Assembly: GCA_947167105.1 (NCBI GenBank) | Contig: CAMVGU010000013.1 | Coordinates: forward strand, 21,762-85,761 | Origin: an uncultured Selenomonas sp. | Lineage (GTDB): Bacteria; Bacillota; Negativicutes; Selenomonadales; Selenomonadaceae | Direction: 5' to 3' | DNA: 64,000 bases | Shown here: in pieces, positions 25,351 through 34,355 of the stretch | Layout: every line of letters begins with the position of its first letter | How positions within the stretch are numbered: position 1 is the stretch's first letter | Notes under the pieces: generated by a model | The model's input: the letters and a program-made list of their open reading frames with translations, nothing else | Database searches by the model: none | Told to the model about the DNA's origin: nothing | Position numbers and translations under genes: made by a program

Positions 25351-28300
25351 CGCCACCGCTTTGCCGCTGCGCAAGAGGTAGAGATAGCATTCATCCAGCG
25401 GTCGCTGCCAGATGGCACTAATGGCTTCGCTGTAGAGCATGATCTGCACACGATAGCGCTCCCTGGCATGTTCTGGGTTGGGGTCGCGGTCTGTCTTATA
25501 GTCCAGCAGCACCAGATGGCCCTCCCTGTCCTCGAATACCACATCAACAATGCCCTGCACAAAGACCGTGGCGGCCTCATCCTGCACCTGACTGTAAAAG
25601 CGCCTGGCCGGCAGCAGGCGGCTGAAAGGCAGTTCCCTGTAGACACGGCGGGCTTCCCTCAGCCTTTGGCCCAGAGGAGATTGCAGGAAAGCTGCGATAC
25701 GTCCCACATCTACATATGGAGCCTGGCTATCCTGCAGTAGCCCCCGCTCCTGCATATTCTTCAGTTGCCGCTTCACAGCAGCCAGGCTGGGCTGACAGGA
25801 AAAATCCAGATGCTGCATTACTAAGTGCAGCAGGGTGCCACGCTCTGTTGCGGTCAACCCCTGGGGCCCTTCTGCCTGCTCCTGCAGGAAGCGGGGGCGT
25901 CGCCAGGCCGCTGTCTCCTCCTGGGGCAGTCCCGGCTCTAAGAGTTGCGGTTCCTCCGGCACCAGCCCGTCCAATGCCTCGGCTGCCGTGAACATCTGCT
26001 TGATTTCCGTGACGGAGAGCTTCGCCGGAACCTGGGCAAGGCCCCGCTCCTCATAGTGCCAGCCCAGCACCTCCTGCACCTCTCCCGCCCTGTCAGTACC
26101 GGGGAGAGGCTGCATCTTCTGCACTGCCAGCAAAATGGGGTCATCGGCTGCGCTGCGCAGTTCCTGCACCGCCACGGCGGAGCCTGGCACAAGCTGAACG
26201 GCCAGCTCAGCCCCTATCTCCAGCTCCAGCCCCCAATCCAGGTATTTCTCCGGCAGCTGCGCCAGCTCGCGCAGGCAGCGACCGCCAGTATGCCTTGCTG
26301 CCGCAGGCGCCAGCCAATCCAGGAATGTATTGGCACCGGCCAGGCTTTCCACCCTGAGCTGCGGCGCGCTTTCCCCCACCTGGGCGCACCATTTCTGTGC
26401 CTGCACAGCAGCTTTCTCCCTGTCCCCGCTGACGCTGCCCACCAAAATGAGCTTCTCCCTGGCCCTGGTCATGGCAACATAGAGCACACGCAATTCCTCG
26501 GCCTTGGCCTCTGCAATCAGCCGTCGGGAAACGAGCTGCCAGGGCAAGGTCTGATAGCGCTGCCTGCCCGCCGCACTGCGGGAAACCAGTTGCGGCCCGA
26601 TGCCCAGCTCCTGATGCAGCAGGAAGGTGCCCCTGGCATCGGTCAGGTTGAATTTCTTGCCCAGGTCAGCCATAATGACCACCGGGAATTCCAGTCCCTT
26701 GCTCTTATGCACGCTCATGATGCGCACAACATTCTCGCTGGCCCCCAGAGTACGGGCCACGGAAAGATCTGTCTCCCGCTTCTTCAATTCTTCGATAAAA
26801 CGCAAGAAGCGGAACAGCCCCCGGTAATTCGTCTGCTCGTATTCTGCTGCCCGATCTGCCAGCATGCGCAGATTCGCTTGCCGAAGGAGCCCTCCCCGCA
26901 GGCTGCCCACATAATCGTAGTAGCCTGTATCGCGGTAAAGTTTCCAGATGAGCTCCGGCACGCTGTGGCTGACTGCAAAAGAGCGCCACTCTGCCAGCTT
27001 CTGCTGGAACCCGGCAGCCTTGTGCCTGAGCCCCGGCGCAAGCTGCGAGTCCAGTTCCTGGGCACTGAGCAAGGCTGTGTAGAGATCTTCCTTTTCCGCC
27101 ACCAGGCGCAAGGTGCCCAGCTCCGTCATGGTAAAGCCCCCCAGGGGCGAGGCCAGCACCGCTGCCAGGGGGATATCCTGGCGGGCATTGTCCACCACCG
27201 CCAAGAGATCCAGCACCAGCCTGACCTCATGTGCCTCGAAATAGCCGCCGCTGACATCCGCATAGGCGGGGATGCTGCTGCGCCGCAGGACTTCCAGCAG
27301 GATATCCGCCTTGCCCGTAACTGCACGCAGCAGCACCGCAATATCCCGGAAGGCAATGGGTCTGTATTCCCCCCCCACAAACACCATATACCCTGCCTCA
27401 ATAAGAGCTGCAATACGCCCGGCGATATGCTGGGCTTCCAGTTCAAAGCCTTTCAGTTCCCCGGCAGCGCTCTCTGCGTCCTCCCCTGTTTCTGCGGCAC
27501 TATTTTCTCCGGACAGGATGATATCCAGTTCCACAGGGCCTGCCAGGGTTCGTGTGCCCGCAGGCGGCTCCGGGTAAGCCGCGCCGGGATAGAGCTTGCT
27601 CTGGTCATCATAGTCGATTTCCATGGGCTCCTTGCGCATAAGCTGATCAAAAAAGAAATTGACCGGCGAGAGCACCTCCGCCCGACTGCGGAAATTCTGC
27701 CTCATGGTAATCAACTGATTCTCATCCCCCCGCCCCGGCTCCAGGGGAAAGGATTCATACTGCCTCTGGAACAAATGTGGATTCGCCAAACGGAAACGGT
27801 AGATGCTCTGCTTGACATCACCGACGACGAAGCGGCTGCGAGGCGGCGCAACCAGCGCGAGGATGGCCTCCTGCACGCTGTTCGTATCCTGGTACTCGTC
27901 CACCATGACTTCCTTGAATTTATGCTGCAGCTCCAATGCCACCTCGCTGGGCTGATAGCTGTCCTGCTTCAAGCCTGCGGAATCAGCCCCATCAGGTGTG
28001 CGCCTCAATATCTGCAACGCATAGTGCTCCAGATCGTCGAAGTCCAGCACACGCCGCTCCTGCTTGGCTGCGCGGAAAGCCTGGCAAAAATCCAGCGTCA
28101 GCTGCGTATAGCGGCGCACCGTAGGCGCGCACTCTGCCAGCTCCCCCAAAAGTTCTTCCTCACCCAACTGAAAATATCGCTCCTGCAAATTCTTGACCTT
28201 CTCCTTGACAGCATCCCGTCGCTGTTCAAAGCCTGTGCGCAGGGCAGGATATTTTTCCTTCAAGGGCTTGAACTTGTTACCCCGCAGGGCAGGCACCCGG

Positions 28301-29220
28301 AAGGCCCCACAAGCCTGACGCAGCGTTTCCCAATCCCTGCCTGCCAGCAGGAACGGGTCCAGGGATTCATGGAGGCCCGCCGCCACTTCCAGGTAAGGTG
28401 CCAGGCAATTTTCCAGCTCGGCACGGTAAAAAACATCCCCGGCCTCCTGGTAAGCACCTGCAATCAGCCATGTGTCCAGGGCTTCTGCCTCCCGTGCCAG
28501 TCCGCTGCGGGCCTGCTCCAACTGCTGCCAGAGTTCCCGCCCCCAGGAAGTTTCCCACAGCCCTGCCTCCCCCCGGAAATTGCTTGCCTGCCGCAGCAGC
28601 CAGGCTTCCGGCTCCGGCTGGCTCCGGCTGAATTCATAGAGCTGCAGCACAGCCCCGCAGACAGCCTCGTCTCCCTTGTCATTGCCATAATCATCCACAA
28701 AGGCCAGGAAATCCAGCCAGTCAGCCCTGGCCGCATTATATTCATCCTCATCGGCAAAATTTTCCCGCTCCGGCTCCCGATAATGCTCCTCCAGTAAATC
28801 CTCCAGTACATCACGCTTCAGAAGCGCCATTTCCTGCTCACCGGCCAGGCGGAACTGGGGATCTGCATCCACCAGCTCGATATGCTGGCGAATGAGGCGC
28901 TGGCAGAATACATGGAAGGTGCTGATATGTGCGCCCGTGAGCAGCACCAGTTGACGATCCAGGCGGCGCGCCTTGCCAGCCTCCCCTGCCTCCGCCAGCT
29001 CCCTGCGCAGTTCCTTCTCAATGCGCTCGCGCATCTCCATTGCCGCCGCATTCGTAAAGGTCACCACCAGCAGCTCGTCCACATTGCATTCCCCGGCCAG
29101 CAGGCGCTGCACTATGCGATCCACCAGCACCCGGGTCTTGCCGGAACCGGCTGCGGCAGCCACAAGTATATTATGTCCCCGTGCCGAGATGGCTTTTTTT
29201 TGGTCCTCTGTGTATTCCAC
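25342..29220 (-). CDS. addA: ATP-dependent helicase/nuclease subunit A
   Basis: A 1292-residue UvrD-type helicase with a C-terminal RecB-family nuclease. Visible motifs are AAAAGSGKTRVLVDRI (Walker A, about 18-33), MVDEYQDTNSVQEAIL (motif II), VGDVKQSIYRF (III), MSVHKSKGLEFPVVI (V) and LRVLYVAMTRAREKLIL (VI). The nuclease site is GIVDVVFEDREGHLVLLDYKTD near the C-terminus. With AddB it resects double-strand breaks to Chi-like sites, the Firmicutes counterpart of RecBCD, and destroys phage DNA ends. The start is a GTG at 29220 after TGAGG. It is separated from addB by an inserted ATPase gene. Confidence 0.96.
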   Translation of the reverse strand: MEYTEDQKKAISARGHNILVAAAAGSGKTRVLVDRIVQRLLAGECNVDELLVVTFTNAAAMEMRERIEKELRRELAEAGEAGKARRLDRQLVLLTGAHISTFHVFCQRLIRQHIELVDADPQFRLAGEQEMALLKRDVLEDLLEEHYREPERENFADEDEYNAARADWLDFLAFVDDYGNDKGDEAVCGAVLQLYEFSRSQPEPEAWLLRQASNFRGEAGLWETSWGRELWQQLEQARSGLAREAEALDTWLIAGAYQEAGDVFYRAELENCLAPYLEVAAGLHESLDPFLLAGRDWETLRQACGAFRVPALRGNKFKPLKEKYPALRTGFEQRRDAVKEKVKNLQERYFQLGEEELLGELAECAPTVRRYTQLTLDFCQAFRAAKQERRVLDFDDLEHYALQILRRTPDGADSAGLKQDSYQPSEVALELQHKFKEVMVDEYQDTNSVQEAILALVAPPRSRFVVGDVKQSIYRFRLANPHLFQRQYESFPLEPGRGDENQLITMRQNFRSRAEVLSPVNFFFDQLMRKEPMEIDYDDQSKLYPGAAYPEPPAGTRTLAGPVELDIILSGENSAAETGEDAESAAGELKGFELEAQHIAGRIAALIEAGYMVFVGGEYRPIAFRDIAVLLRAVTGKADILLEVLRRSSIPAYADVSGGYFEAHEVRLVLDLLAVVDNARQDIPLAAVLASPLGGFTMTELGTLRLVAEKEDLYTALLSAQELDSQLAPGLRHKAAGFQQKLAEWRSFAVSHSVPELIWKLYRDTGYYDYVGSLRGGLLRQANLRMLADRAAEYEQTNYRGLFRFLRFIEELKKRETDLSVARTLGASENVVRIMSVHKSKGLEFPVVIMADLGKKFNLTDARGTFLLHQELGIGPQLVSRSAAGRQRYQTLPWQLVSRRLIAEAKAEELRVLYVAMTRAREKLILVGSVSGDREKAAVQAQKWCAQVGESAPQLRVESLAGANTFLDWLAPAAARHTGGRCLRELAQLPEKYLDWGLELEIGAELAVQLVPGSAVAVQELRSAADDPILLAVQKMQPLPGTDRAGEVQEVLGWHYEERGLAQVPAKLSVTEIKQMFTAAEALDGLVPEEPQLLEPGLPQEETAAWRRPRFLQEQAEGPQGLTATERGTLLHLVMQHLDFSCQPSLAAVKRQLKNMQERGLLQDSQAPYVDVGRIAAFLQSPLGQRLREARRVYRELPFSRLLPARRFYSQVQDEAATVFVQGIVDVVFEDREGHLVLLDYKTDRDPNPEHARERYRVQIMLYSEAISAIWQRPLDECYLYLLRSGKAVAMT

Positions 29221-29246
29221 GCTGCCTCAGCCTTTCTTTTCCTTGA
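29220..29246. repeat. Direct repeat flanking the inserted ATPase gene, copy next to addA
   Basis: Matches 30691-30717 at 25 of 27 positions, the first 19 (CGCTGCCTCAGCCTTTCTT) perfectly. On the minus strand it reads as the last codons of addB (KEKKG-stop, versus KQKKG-stop in the real addB end) followed by the addA start region, so it looks like the original addB/addA junction. Confidence 0.8.
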
Positions 29247-29271
29247 CACTACTCTACCTTCCTGCTCCACA

Positions 29272-30528
29272 TTACCAATCCAGGCTATCCTGATTATGCA
29301 GGAAATCAAACAGGCCTATCGTCAGAATGCCATACTCGCTATGAAAAGGTTTGATAACATCCTTCACTATGATGATTTTCTTAAAAGCATCTTTGGCAGC
29401 CAAAAGCGAAGCCTGCTCCTGCCTGACTTTTTCCTCATCCGGCAGGCTATAAGCGGATTGGATATAATAGCGTTTGCTGCCCAGGTTAGCCACAAAGTCA
29501 ATTTCCAAATGTTTGGTTAGTTTGCTGCCCGAGACTTTATCTATATACCTTTGCCTGACGCTTCCCACATCCACATTGTAGCCGCGCATCCGCAACTCAT
29601 TGTAAAGTATGTTCTCCATCAGGTGGGGCTCCTCAATCTGTCGAAAATCCAGCCTGGCATTTCGCAGCCCCACATCTTCAAAATAGTATTTCAGAGGGCT
29701 GCCTATATACTTGCGCCCCTTGACATCATACCGATTGGCCGCAGCAATGATAAATGCTTCTTTCAGATAGCCAATATACTTGTTTATCGTGTTGTCACTG
29801 ATAGATGAGTGCAATCTGCTCTTGAATGTTGCTTCTATCTTGGCCGGATTGGTCAGGGAACCAACAGAAGATGCCAGGACATTCAGCAAATCTTCCAGCT
29901 CTTGAGGCTTCTCTATCGAATTTCGCTCCACTATATCCTTCAGGTAAGTCTCACGAACCAGATTGATAAGGTATTTAGACTTCTGTTCGTCCGTCTTCAT
30001 GGCAACAGTCAGAGGCAGGCCACCATACGTCATGTATTCTGCCCAGCCATGATAGTCATCCCCGTCATATACCTCCATAAATTCACCAAAGGACAGGGGG
30101 AATATGTGAACCTCATCCCCCCGGCCACGGAACTCTGTCAGTACATCAGTTGACAAGAACTTTGAATTGCTGCCGGTTGCGTACACGTCAAGATTCGTCT
30201 CACGCAAAAGGGAATTCAGCACTTCTTCAAAATCCCTGAGCATCTGAACTTCATCAAGCAGGATGTAATAGCTGCCATCGTCTTTGATATTGGCTGTCAA
30301 ATACTCCATCAGCACCTCGGGCTCCCTGTAACGCCGGTTTTGCAGGCGATCAAACTCCATAACAATGATATGATCATCCTGAATCCCTGAATCCCGCAGA
30401 TATTGACGAAATATGTTCAGCAGCAGAAAAGACTTGCCGCTTCGCCTTATACCCGTTACTACCTTTATCAAGCCATTGTGCATACGGTCTATGAGCCTTT
30501 GCAGATACTGGTTTCTGTGTATGTACAT
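29272..30528 (-). CDS. AAA_14/DUF4143 ATPase
   Basis: A 418-residue protein of the widespread AAA_14 plus DUF4143 type. The N-terminal P-loop reads KVVTGIRRSGKSFLLLNIF (about 22-40), Walker B is YYILLDEVQMLRDFEEVLNSL, and sensor 1 is DVYATGSNSKFLS. The C-terminal DUF4143 region (about 205-400) contains KYIGYLKEAFII and LKYYFEDVGLRNAR and ends in a restriction-nuclease-like fold with EIDFVA and KRYYIQSAYSL. The role of the family is not known for certain. The gene sits between addB and addA inside a direct repeat and carries its own promoter with paired palindromes, all marks of a recently inserted unit. Confidence 0.9.
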   Translation of the reverse strand: MYIHRNQYLQRLIDRMHNGLIKVVTGIRRSGKSFLLLNIFRQYLRDSGIQDDHIIVMEFDRLQNRRYREPEVLMEYLTANIKDDGSYYILLDEVQMLRDFEEVLNSLLRETNLDVYATGSNSKFLSTDVLTEFRGRGDEVHIFPLSFGEFMEVYDGDDYHGWAEYMTYGGLPLTVAMKTDEQKSKYLINLVRETYLKDIVERNSIEKPQELEDLLNVLASSVGSLTNPAKIEATFKSRLHSSISDNTINKYIGYLKEAFIIAAANRYDVKGRKYIGSPLKYYFEDVGLRNARLDFRQIEEPHLMENILYNELRMRGYNVDVGSVRQRYIDKVSGSKLTKHLEIDFVANLGSKRYYIQSAYSLPDEEKVRQEQASLLAAKDAFKKIIIVKDVIKPFHSEYGILTIGLFDFLHNQDSLDW

Positions 30529-30540
30529 AAATGCCCCCTT

Positions 30541-30576
30541 GTAAAGAAAAGCTGTCCTTGGACATGTTTTCTTTAC
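30541..30576. promoter_or_regulatory. Palindromic operator 1 of the DUF4143 gene
   Basis: GTAAAGAAAA (30541-30550) pairs with TTTTCTTTAC (30567-30576), and the centre holds the inner palindrome TGTCCTTGGACA. It sits 12 bases before the start codon, over the probable transcription start. A related copy lies at 30613-30650. Confidence 0.75.
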
Positions 30577-30612
30577 TATTGTAACATAAAAGTTCCTTGC
30601 AAAAGCAATAAT

Positions 30613-30650
30613 TGTAAAATAAAGCTGTCCTTGGACGTGTTCTTTTTACA
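30613..30650. promoter_or_regulatory. Palindromic operator 2 of the DUF4143 gene
   Basis: TGTAAAA and TTTTACA ends surround the same core (AAGCTGTCCTTGGAC) as copy 1, 73 bases away. A plausible -10 (TACAAT on the minus strand, about 30579-30584) lies between the two, so a dimeric repressor bound at both could loop out the promoter. Confidence 0.7.
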
Positions 30651-30690
30651 AGGTTCGCTTCTGGATACGACCTGAAGGGTGAGCTGGGAC

Positions 30691-30717
30691 CGCTGCCTCA
30701 GCCTTTCTTCTGCTTGA
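30691..30717. repeat. Direct repeat flanking the inserted ATPase gene, copy next to addB
   Basis: This copy contains the true addB stop and last codons. It matches 29220-29246 at 25 of 27 positions. The two copies enclose about 1.45 kb holding the DUF4143 gene and its control region. Confidence 0.8.
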
Positions 30718-33700
30718 TTGCACTTATCAAATCTTCCCTGCCCGTACAGGCCGCCATTTGCTCCTCTATTTCCAGTTCCCCGGCTGCCTCCAGGTCGTTG
30801 TAGCTGTATCCCGGCAACTGCGGGTCAAAGCCGCAGACATCGGCGTACAGGCAATAGGCGCAGGGGCCTGGCTTGCCCTGCTGCCGCGCGGGATGCGCTG
30901 CAATCTCCCCTGCCAGGATGCGGCTGCCAGTATCCTGCAGGATAAAGCCCACGTAGTCCAGCAGCAGCTCGAACTCCTCCGGCTCCTTCACGCTGTCCTT
31001 CGGCACAAAGCTTACGCTTTCCTCCCCCGTCTGCTTATCCGTCTGCAGTTTGGCCTTCGGCATGACGAACCTGCCTTCTGCTCCCCGTTCCAGGGCTCTG
31101 ATGATTTCCGGGTCGGCAACGACCCAGCCCGGCAGGCGCAGTTCCTTTTCAACTTTCCCGGCCAGCTCCTCCTCAGTGAGCCGTGAGCCTGCCTTGATGA
31201 GAGGATTCTTTAAAAAGGCATAGAGCATGCCCGCAGGCAGCCTGGCCTCGCCCTGCTGCTTTAAGAGCTCCCTGGCGACCAGCATATAGGCCAGCAGTTG
31301 CAGCCTGAGACCGTGGTAGACCTCGAAGATATTTACCGCCGCCTGACCTGTCTTGTAATCCACCACCAGATAGTAGGGGGCATCTGTCTGCACATCAATA
31401 CGGTCAATCTGCCCCTTAAAGGACAGTGAAAAACCACCTTTCAGCGGCAGGGGCTTCAAGTGTACGGCATCCCCCCTGGCGCCGAAGTGCTCCTCGAAGA
31501 AGGCTGGGCGGAAACGGGACAGTTCCGCCCAGGCCGTCAGATGCTCAATGGCACGCAGGGCCGTCATCTGCAGGCGCTCCCGCAAGTGGCGGTAGCCGCC
31601 CCGGCTGAGCAGAATCTCACTTTGCAACCGGGGCGAAATCTTTTCAATCAGTCCGGCACATATTTCCCTGCGCTTATCCTCCGGCACCGCTGCCCACTCA
31701 TTACCGTAATCGGTCTTCACCATCTGCCCGTATTCCCGCAGCACTTCATGCAGCAGCTGGCCTAAGTCCGGCGAGCGGAAATGGTACTCCCGCCGCTCCC
31801 GCAGTTTCAGCCCGTGGGAGGCAAAATGGGCAAAGGGGCAGTTGCGGAACTGCTCAAACTGGGTGACGCTGCCTCTGAGCATGCGTCCCTGCAGGAACAG
31901 CCTCCTGGCCAGCTCCGGCGGCAGTTTTTCACTGCCTGCCTTCGCAAACAGGCCGGAAAGGGACAGCTTCAAAGCATCCCGCAGGCTTTCCTCCCCCAGG
32001 GCCCAGTTATACACATTCTGCCAAAAAGGCTGCATCCTGCCTTCTTCCTTCTGTCCCCGCAGGGCATTCACCAGGCCGGACAGAGCCGGCAAAGGTGCCG
32101 CGAGGACGAGATTATCCTTGCGCGTCAATGTCTCCAGCGGTATGGACAAGGGTTCCGCCTGGGGAAAAATGGAGCGCAGGCGGCTGACAAGGGCTGCCGG
32201 CTGCAAAGCCGCCCCTGCACTGTCTGCCAGTGCCCAGGAGACCCACAGGTACTCACTGGCCTCGTTGAAGCCCCGGTAGAGCAGGAACCTTTCACCGAAG
32301 GATCTGTCCTGCCCGCCCCTGGAAATCTCATAACCGCTGCCGTCACCCAACTTTGCCAGAGTCTCTGCGATATGCATCCTGTCCGCATCCGTCAGCAGGC
32401 CCTGCTCATGCACATGGCGGGGCATGCTGCCGGCATTGGCGCCCAGGATGTAGAGGCCCCGCATACCCGCCAGGCTGTTCTGGTCAAAGGGCGCAATGGT
32501 CACGTAATCCAGGCCAGGCGGTATCAGGGATACCTGCAGGGCATCAAGCCCTGTAGCCAGCACCTCGCTGTAATCCCTCAGGCTCATCTCCTCCCCGCCG
32601 CTGATCTCCACCAACTGGTCAAAGAGAGCCATGCAACTGGCCCAGATTTGCCTGTGTTCCGCTGCATCTGCCAGGCGCCCCTCCCGCTCTGCCGTCTCCT
32701 CCAGTTCCGCCAGGCGCTCAGGCACCCCCAGGCCCACCAGGTAATCATACAGGGCCTCTGTCAGGCCGCGTACCGTCTTTGCCTGCCTCACCGCTTCATC
32801 GAGCCTTGCCAGGGGCTCCGCCGCCTGGCGCCGCAGGCCGTCGATTTCCCTCAGACGCTCTTCCTGGGCCTCGTCCCTCTGCTCATCTGCAGCCAGGGAG
32901 TAGCGCCTGTGCCAGCGCCAGGGCTCCTTCTGAGTCCAGCGGCTGCGCCCCCGGATGCCGAATTCCAGCACATAGTTCTCCAGCTTGTCCACATCCTCGC
33001 GCACACAGGGAAAGAATCCCGTACGCAGTGCGCGCAACATGGTTTCGTAGCGCCAGCCTCGTCCCCTGTCCTGCACTGCTTCCAGTGACGAGCGCAGAAG
33101 CTCCGCCAGGGGATGGTGGATGCTGGGCCGCTTGCCGTCATAGAAATAGGGTATGCCGTAATCCTGAAAGACCAGGCGCAAAAGGCCCCCGTATGCCTCA
33201 TCATCACGCACGAGCACGCCCATCTCCTGCCAGCGCCAGCCGGAACGGGCCAGGCGCAGGATGTCGGAGGCCACGCACTCCACCTCCAGACGCCGATTCG
33301 CGGCCTCTGTCAGCCGCAGTCCTGCCTCTCCGCCCCATGGCACAGGCGGCTTATAGGAAAAAAGCTGCTCCTCCAGGGCAGCAAGGGAGGGCTGGCCTGC
33401 GGTGCGCCGATTCTGCTCCAGGAGCTGCACGGCAGCCTCTCCCCGCCCCCCCAGCTTGTGCCACAACTGCTCCAAAGCGATTTTAGTTCTCAGGGAACGG
33501 TTGAACAGGCCGGCCTCCTCTGTATTCTCCGGCAGTTGCAGATTGACACCGTTGCCTGTACGCTCTCCTGCCAGGGGCAGGACGATATGCACAGCCGTTG
33601 CACTCTTAAGCAACGCCCCCAGGACCCTGAGCTCCTGGGGGTTGAAGAAGATGAAGCCATCCACCCAGATCTCGGCCCCCTGCAGGAATTCTGCCTCCGG

Positions 33701-34276
33701 TATGCGCCGGGCCAAAAGCTCCATCATATCCTCGGAGTCATTCACCCGGCCTGCCATCTCCCCCTGGAAATCCTCGGCTAAAAGGGCCAGTTCCGAGAGC
33801 TTGCCGGACAGACGCCCCTTGCCCAGGGACTTAGCCGCGCAGCGCAGGATCTCCGGTGTCAGCCGGTAGCTTTTCGTCTCCTTGATGATATCTGCCAGGC
33901 TTTCGGTAAAGCCTCTCTGCCGGGCCGCACGAGCAAAAACTGTCAGCTCCCCCGCCCTGGCACGGCGGTTCAGTATCTTGCGCAACAGCAGCTGCCGTCC
34001 CACCTCGCTGATGCGCGGTAGCCCCTCGCCTCCTGTCTCCAGCAGCACCTGCCGGGCAAAGCGGCGAAAACCGAAGACGTAAGCGCGCATAAAGCCGCCC
34101 CCCGGCGCTGCAGCAGCCAGTTCCCTTTCTGCCTTGTATGTCTCATGCTCAGGCAAAAGCAGCACCAGGGCCTTGCCTGCCGGTGCTTCCCCCAGTCGGG
34201 TGCAGATGGCTTCGCGGCAGGCCATGCTCTTGCCCGTCCCTGCCCGCCCGACAATGAAATTCAGTGCAGCTGTCAT
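30698..34276 (-). CDS. addB: ATP-dependent helicase/nuclease subunit B
   Basis: A 1192-residue AddB. It has an N-terminal Walker A (FIVGRAGTGKSMACREA, about 7-23), a degenerate helicase core and a C-terminal RecB-type nuclease with LVVDYKTGQAAVN (about 965). Iron-sulphur cysteines appear as FRNCPFAHF and, at the C-terminus, GPCAYCLYADVCGFD. AddB supplies Chi recognition and the second nuclease of AddAB. I start at the ATG at 34276 (MTAALNFIVGRAG). The stop lies inside the direct repeat that flanks the inserted ATPase. Normally addA would follow within a few bases. Confidence 0.95.
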   Translation of the reverse strand: MTAALNFIVGRAGTGKSMACREAICTRLGEAPAGKALVLLLPEHETYKAERELAAAAPGGGFMRAYVFGFRRFARQVLLETGGEGLPRISEVGRQLLLRKILNRRARAGELTVFARAARQRGFTESLADIIKETKSYRLTPEILRCAAKSLGKGRLSGKLSELALLAEDFQGEMAGRVNDSEDMMELLARRIPEAEFLQGAEIWVDGFIFFNPQELRVLGALLKSATAVHIVLPLAGERTGNGVNLQLPENTEEAGLFNRSLRTKIALEQLWHKLGGRGEAAVQLLEQNRRTAGQPSLAALEEQLFSYKPPVPWGGEAGLRLTEAANRRLEVECVASDILRLARSGWRWQEMGVLVRDDEAYGGLLRLVFQDYGIPYFYDGKRPSIHHPLAELLRSSLEAVQDRGRGWRYETMLRALRTGFFPCVREDVDKLENYVLEFGIRGRSRWTQKEPWRWHRRYSLAADEQRDEAQEERLREIDGLRRQAAEPLARLDEAVRQAKTVRGLTEALYDYLVGLGVPERLAELEETAEREGRLADAAEHRQIWASCMALFDQLVEISGGEEMSLRDYSEVLATGLDALQVSLIPPGLDYVTIAPFDQNSLAGMRGLYILGANAGSMPRHVHEQGLLTDADRMHIAETLAKLGDGSGYEISRGGQDRSFGERFLLYRGFNEASEYLWVSWALADSAGAALQPAALVSRLRSIFPQAEPLSIPLETLTRKDNLVLAAPLPALSGLVNALRGQKEEGRMQPFWQNVYNWALGEESLRDALKLSLSGLFAKAGSEKLPPELARRLFLQGRMLRGSVTQFEQFRNCPFAHFASHGLKLRERREYHFRSPDLGQLLHEVLREYGQMVKTDYGNEWAAVPEDKRREICAGLIEKISPRLQSEILLSRGGYRHLRERLQMTALRAIEHLTAWAELSRFRPAFFEEHFGARGDAVHLKPLPLKGGFSLSFKGQIDRIDVQTDAPYYLVVDYKTGQAAVNIFEVYHGLRLQLLAYMLVARELLKQQGEARLPAGMLYAFLKNPLIKAGSRLTEEELAGKVEKELRLPGWVVADPEIIRALERGAEGRFVMPKAKLQTDKQTGEESVSFVPKDSVKEPEEFELLLDYVGFILQDTGSRILAGEIAAHPARQQGKPGPCAYCLYADVCGFDPQLPGYSYNDLEAAGELEIEEQMAACTGREDLISAIKQKKG

Positions 34277-34355
34277 TTCCCGGCCCCCCGATAAAAAAGA
34301 ACTGCTGCACACATGTATGTGCAGCAGCCCCACAAATCAACATTTTAACATTTTC

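Noticed and set aside
25945..28797. A 950-codon open frame on the plus strand
   Set aside because: It is fully antisense to addA, has no recognisable domain and arises from the codon bias of that gene.
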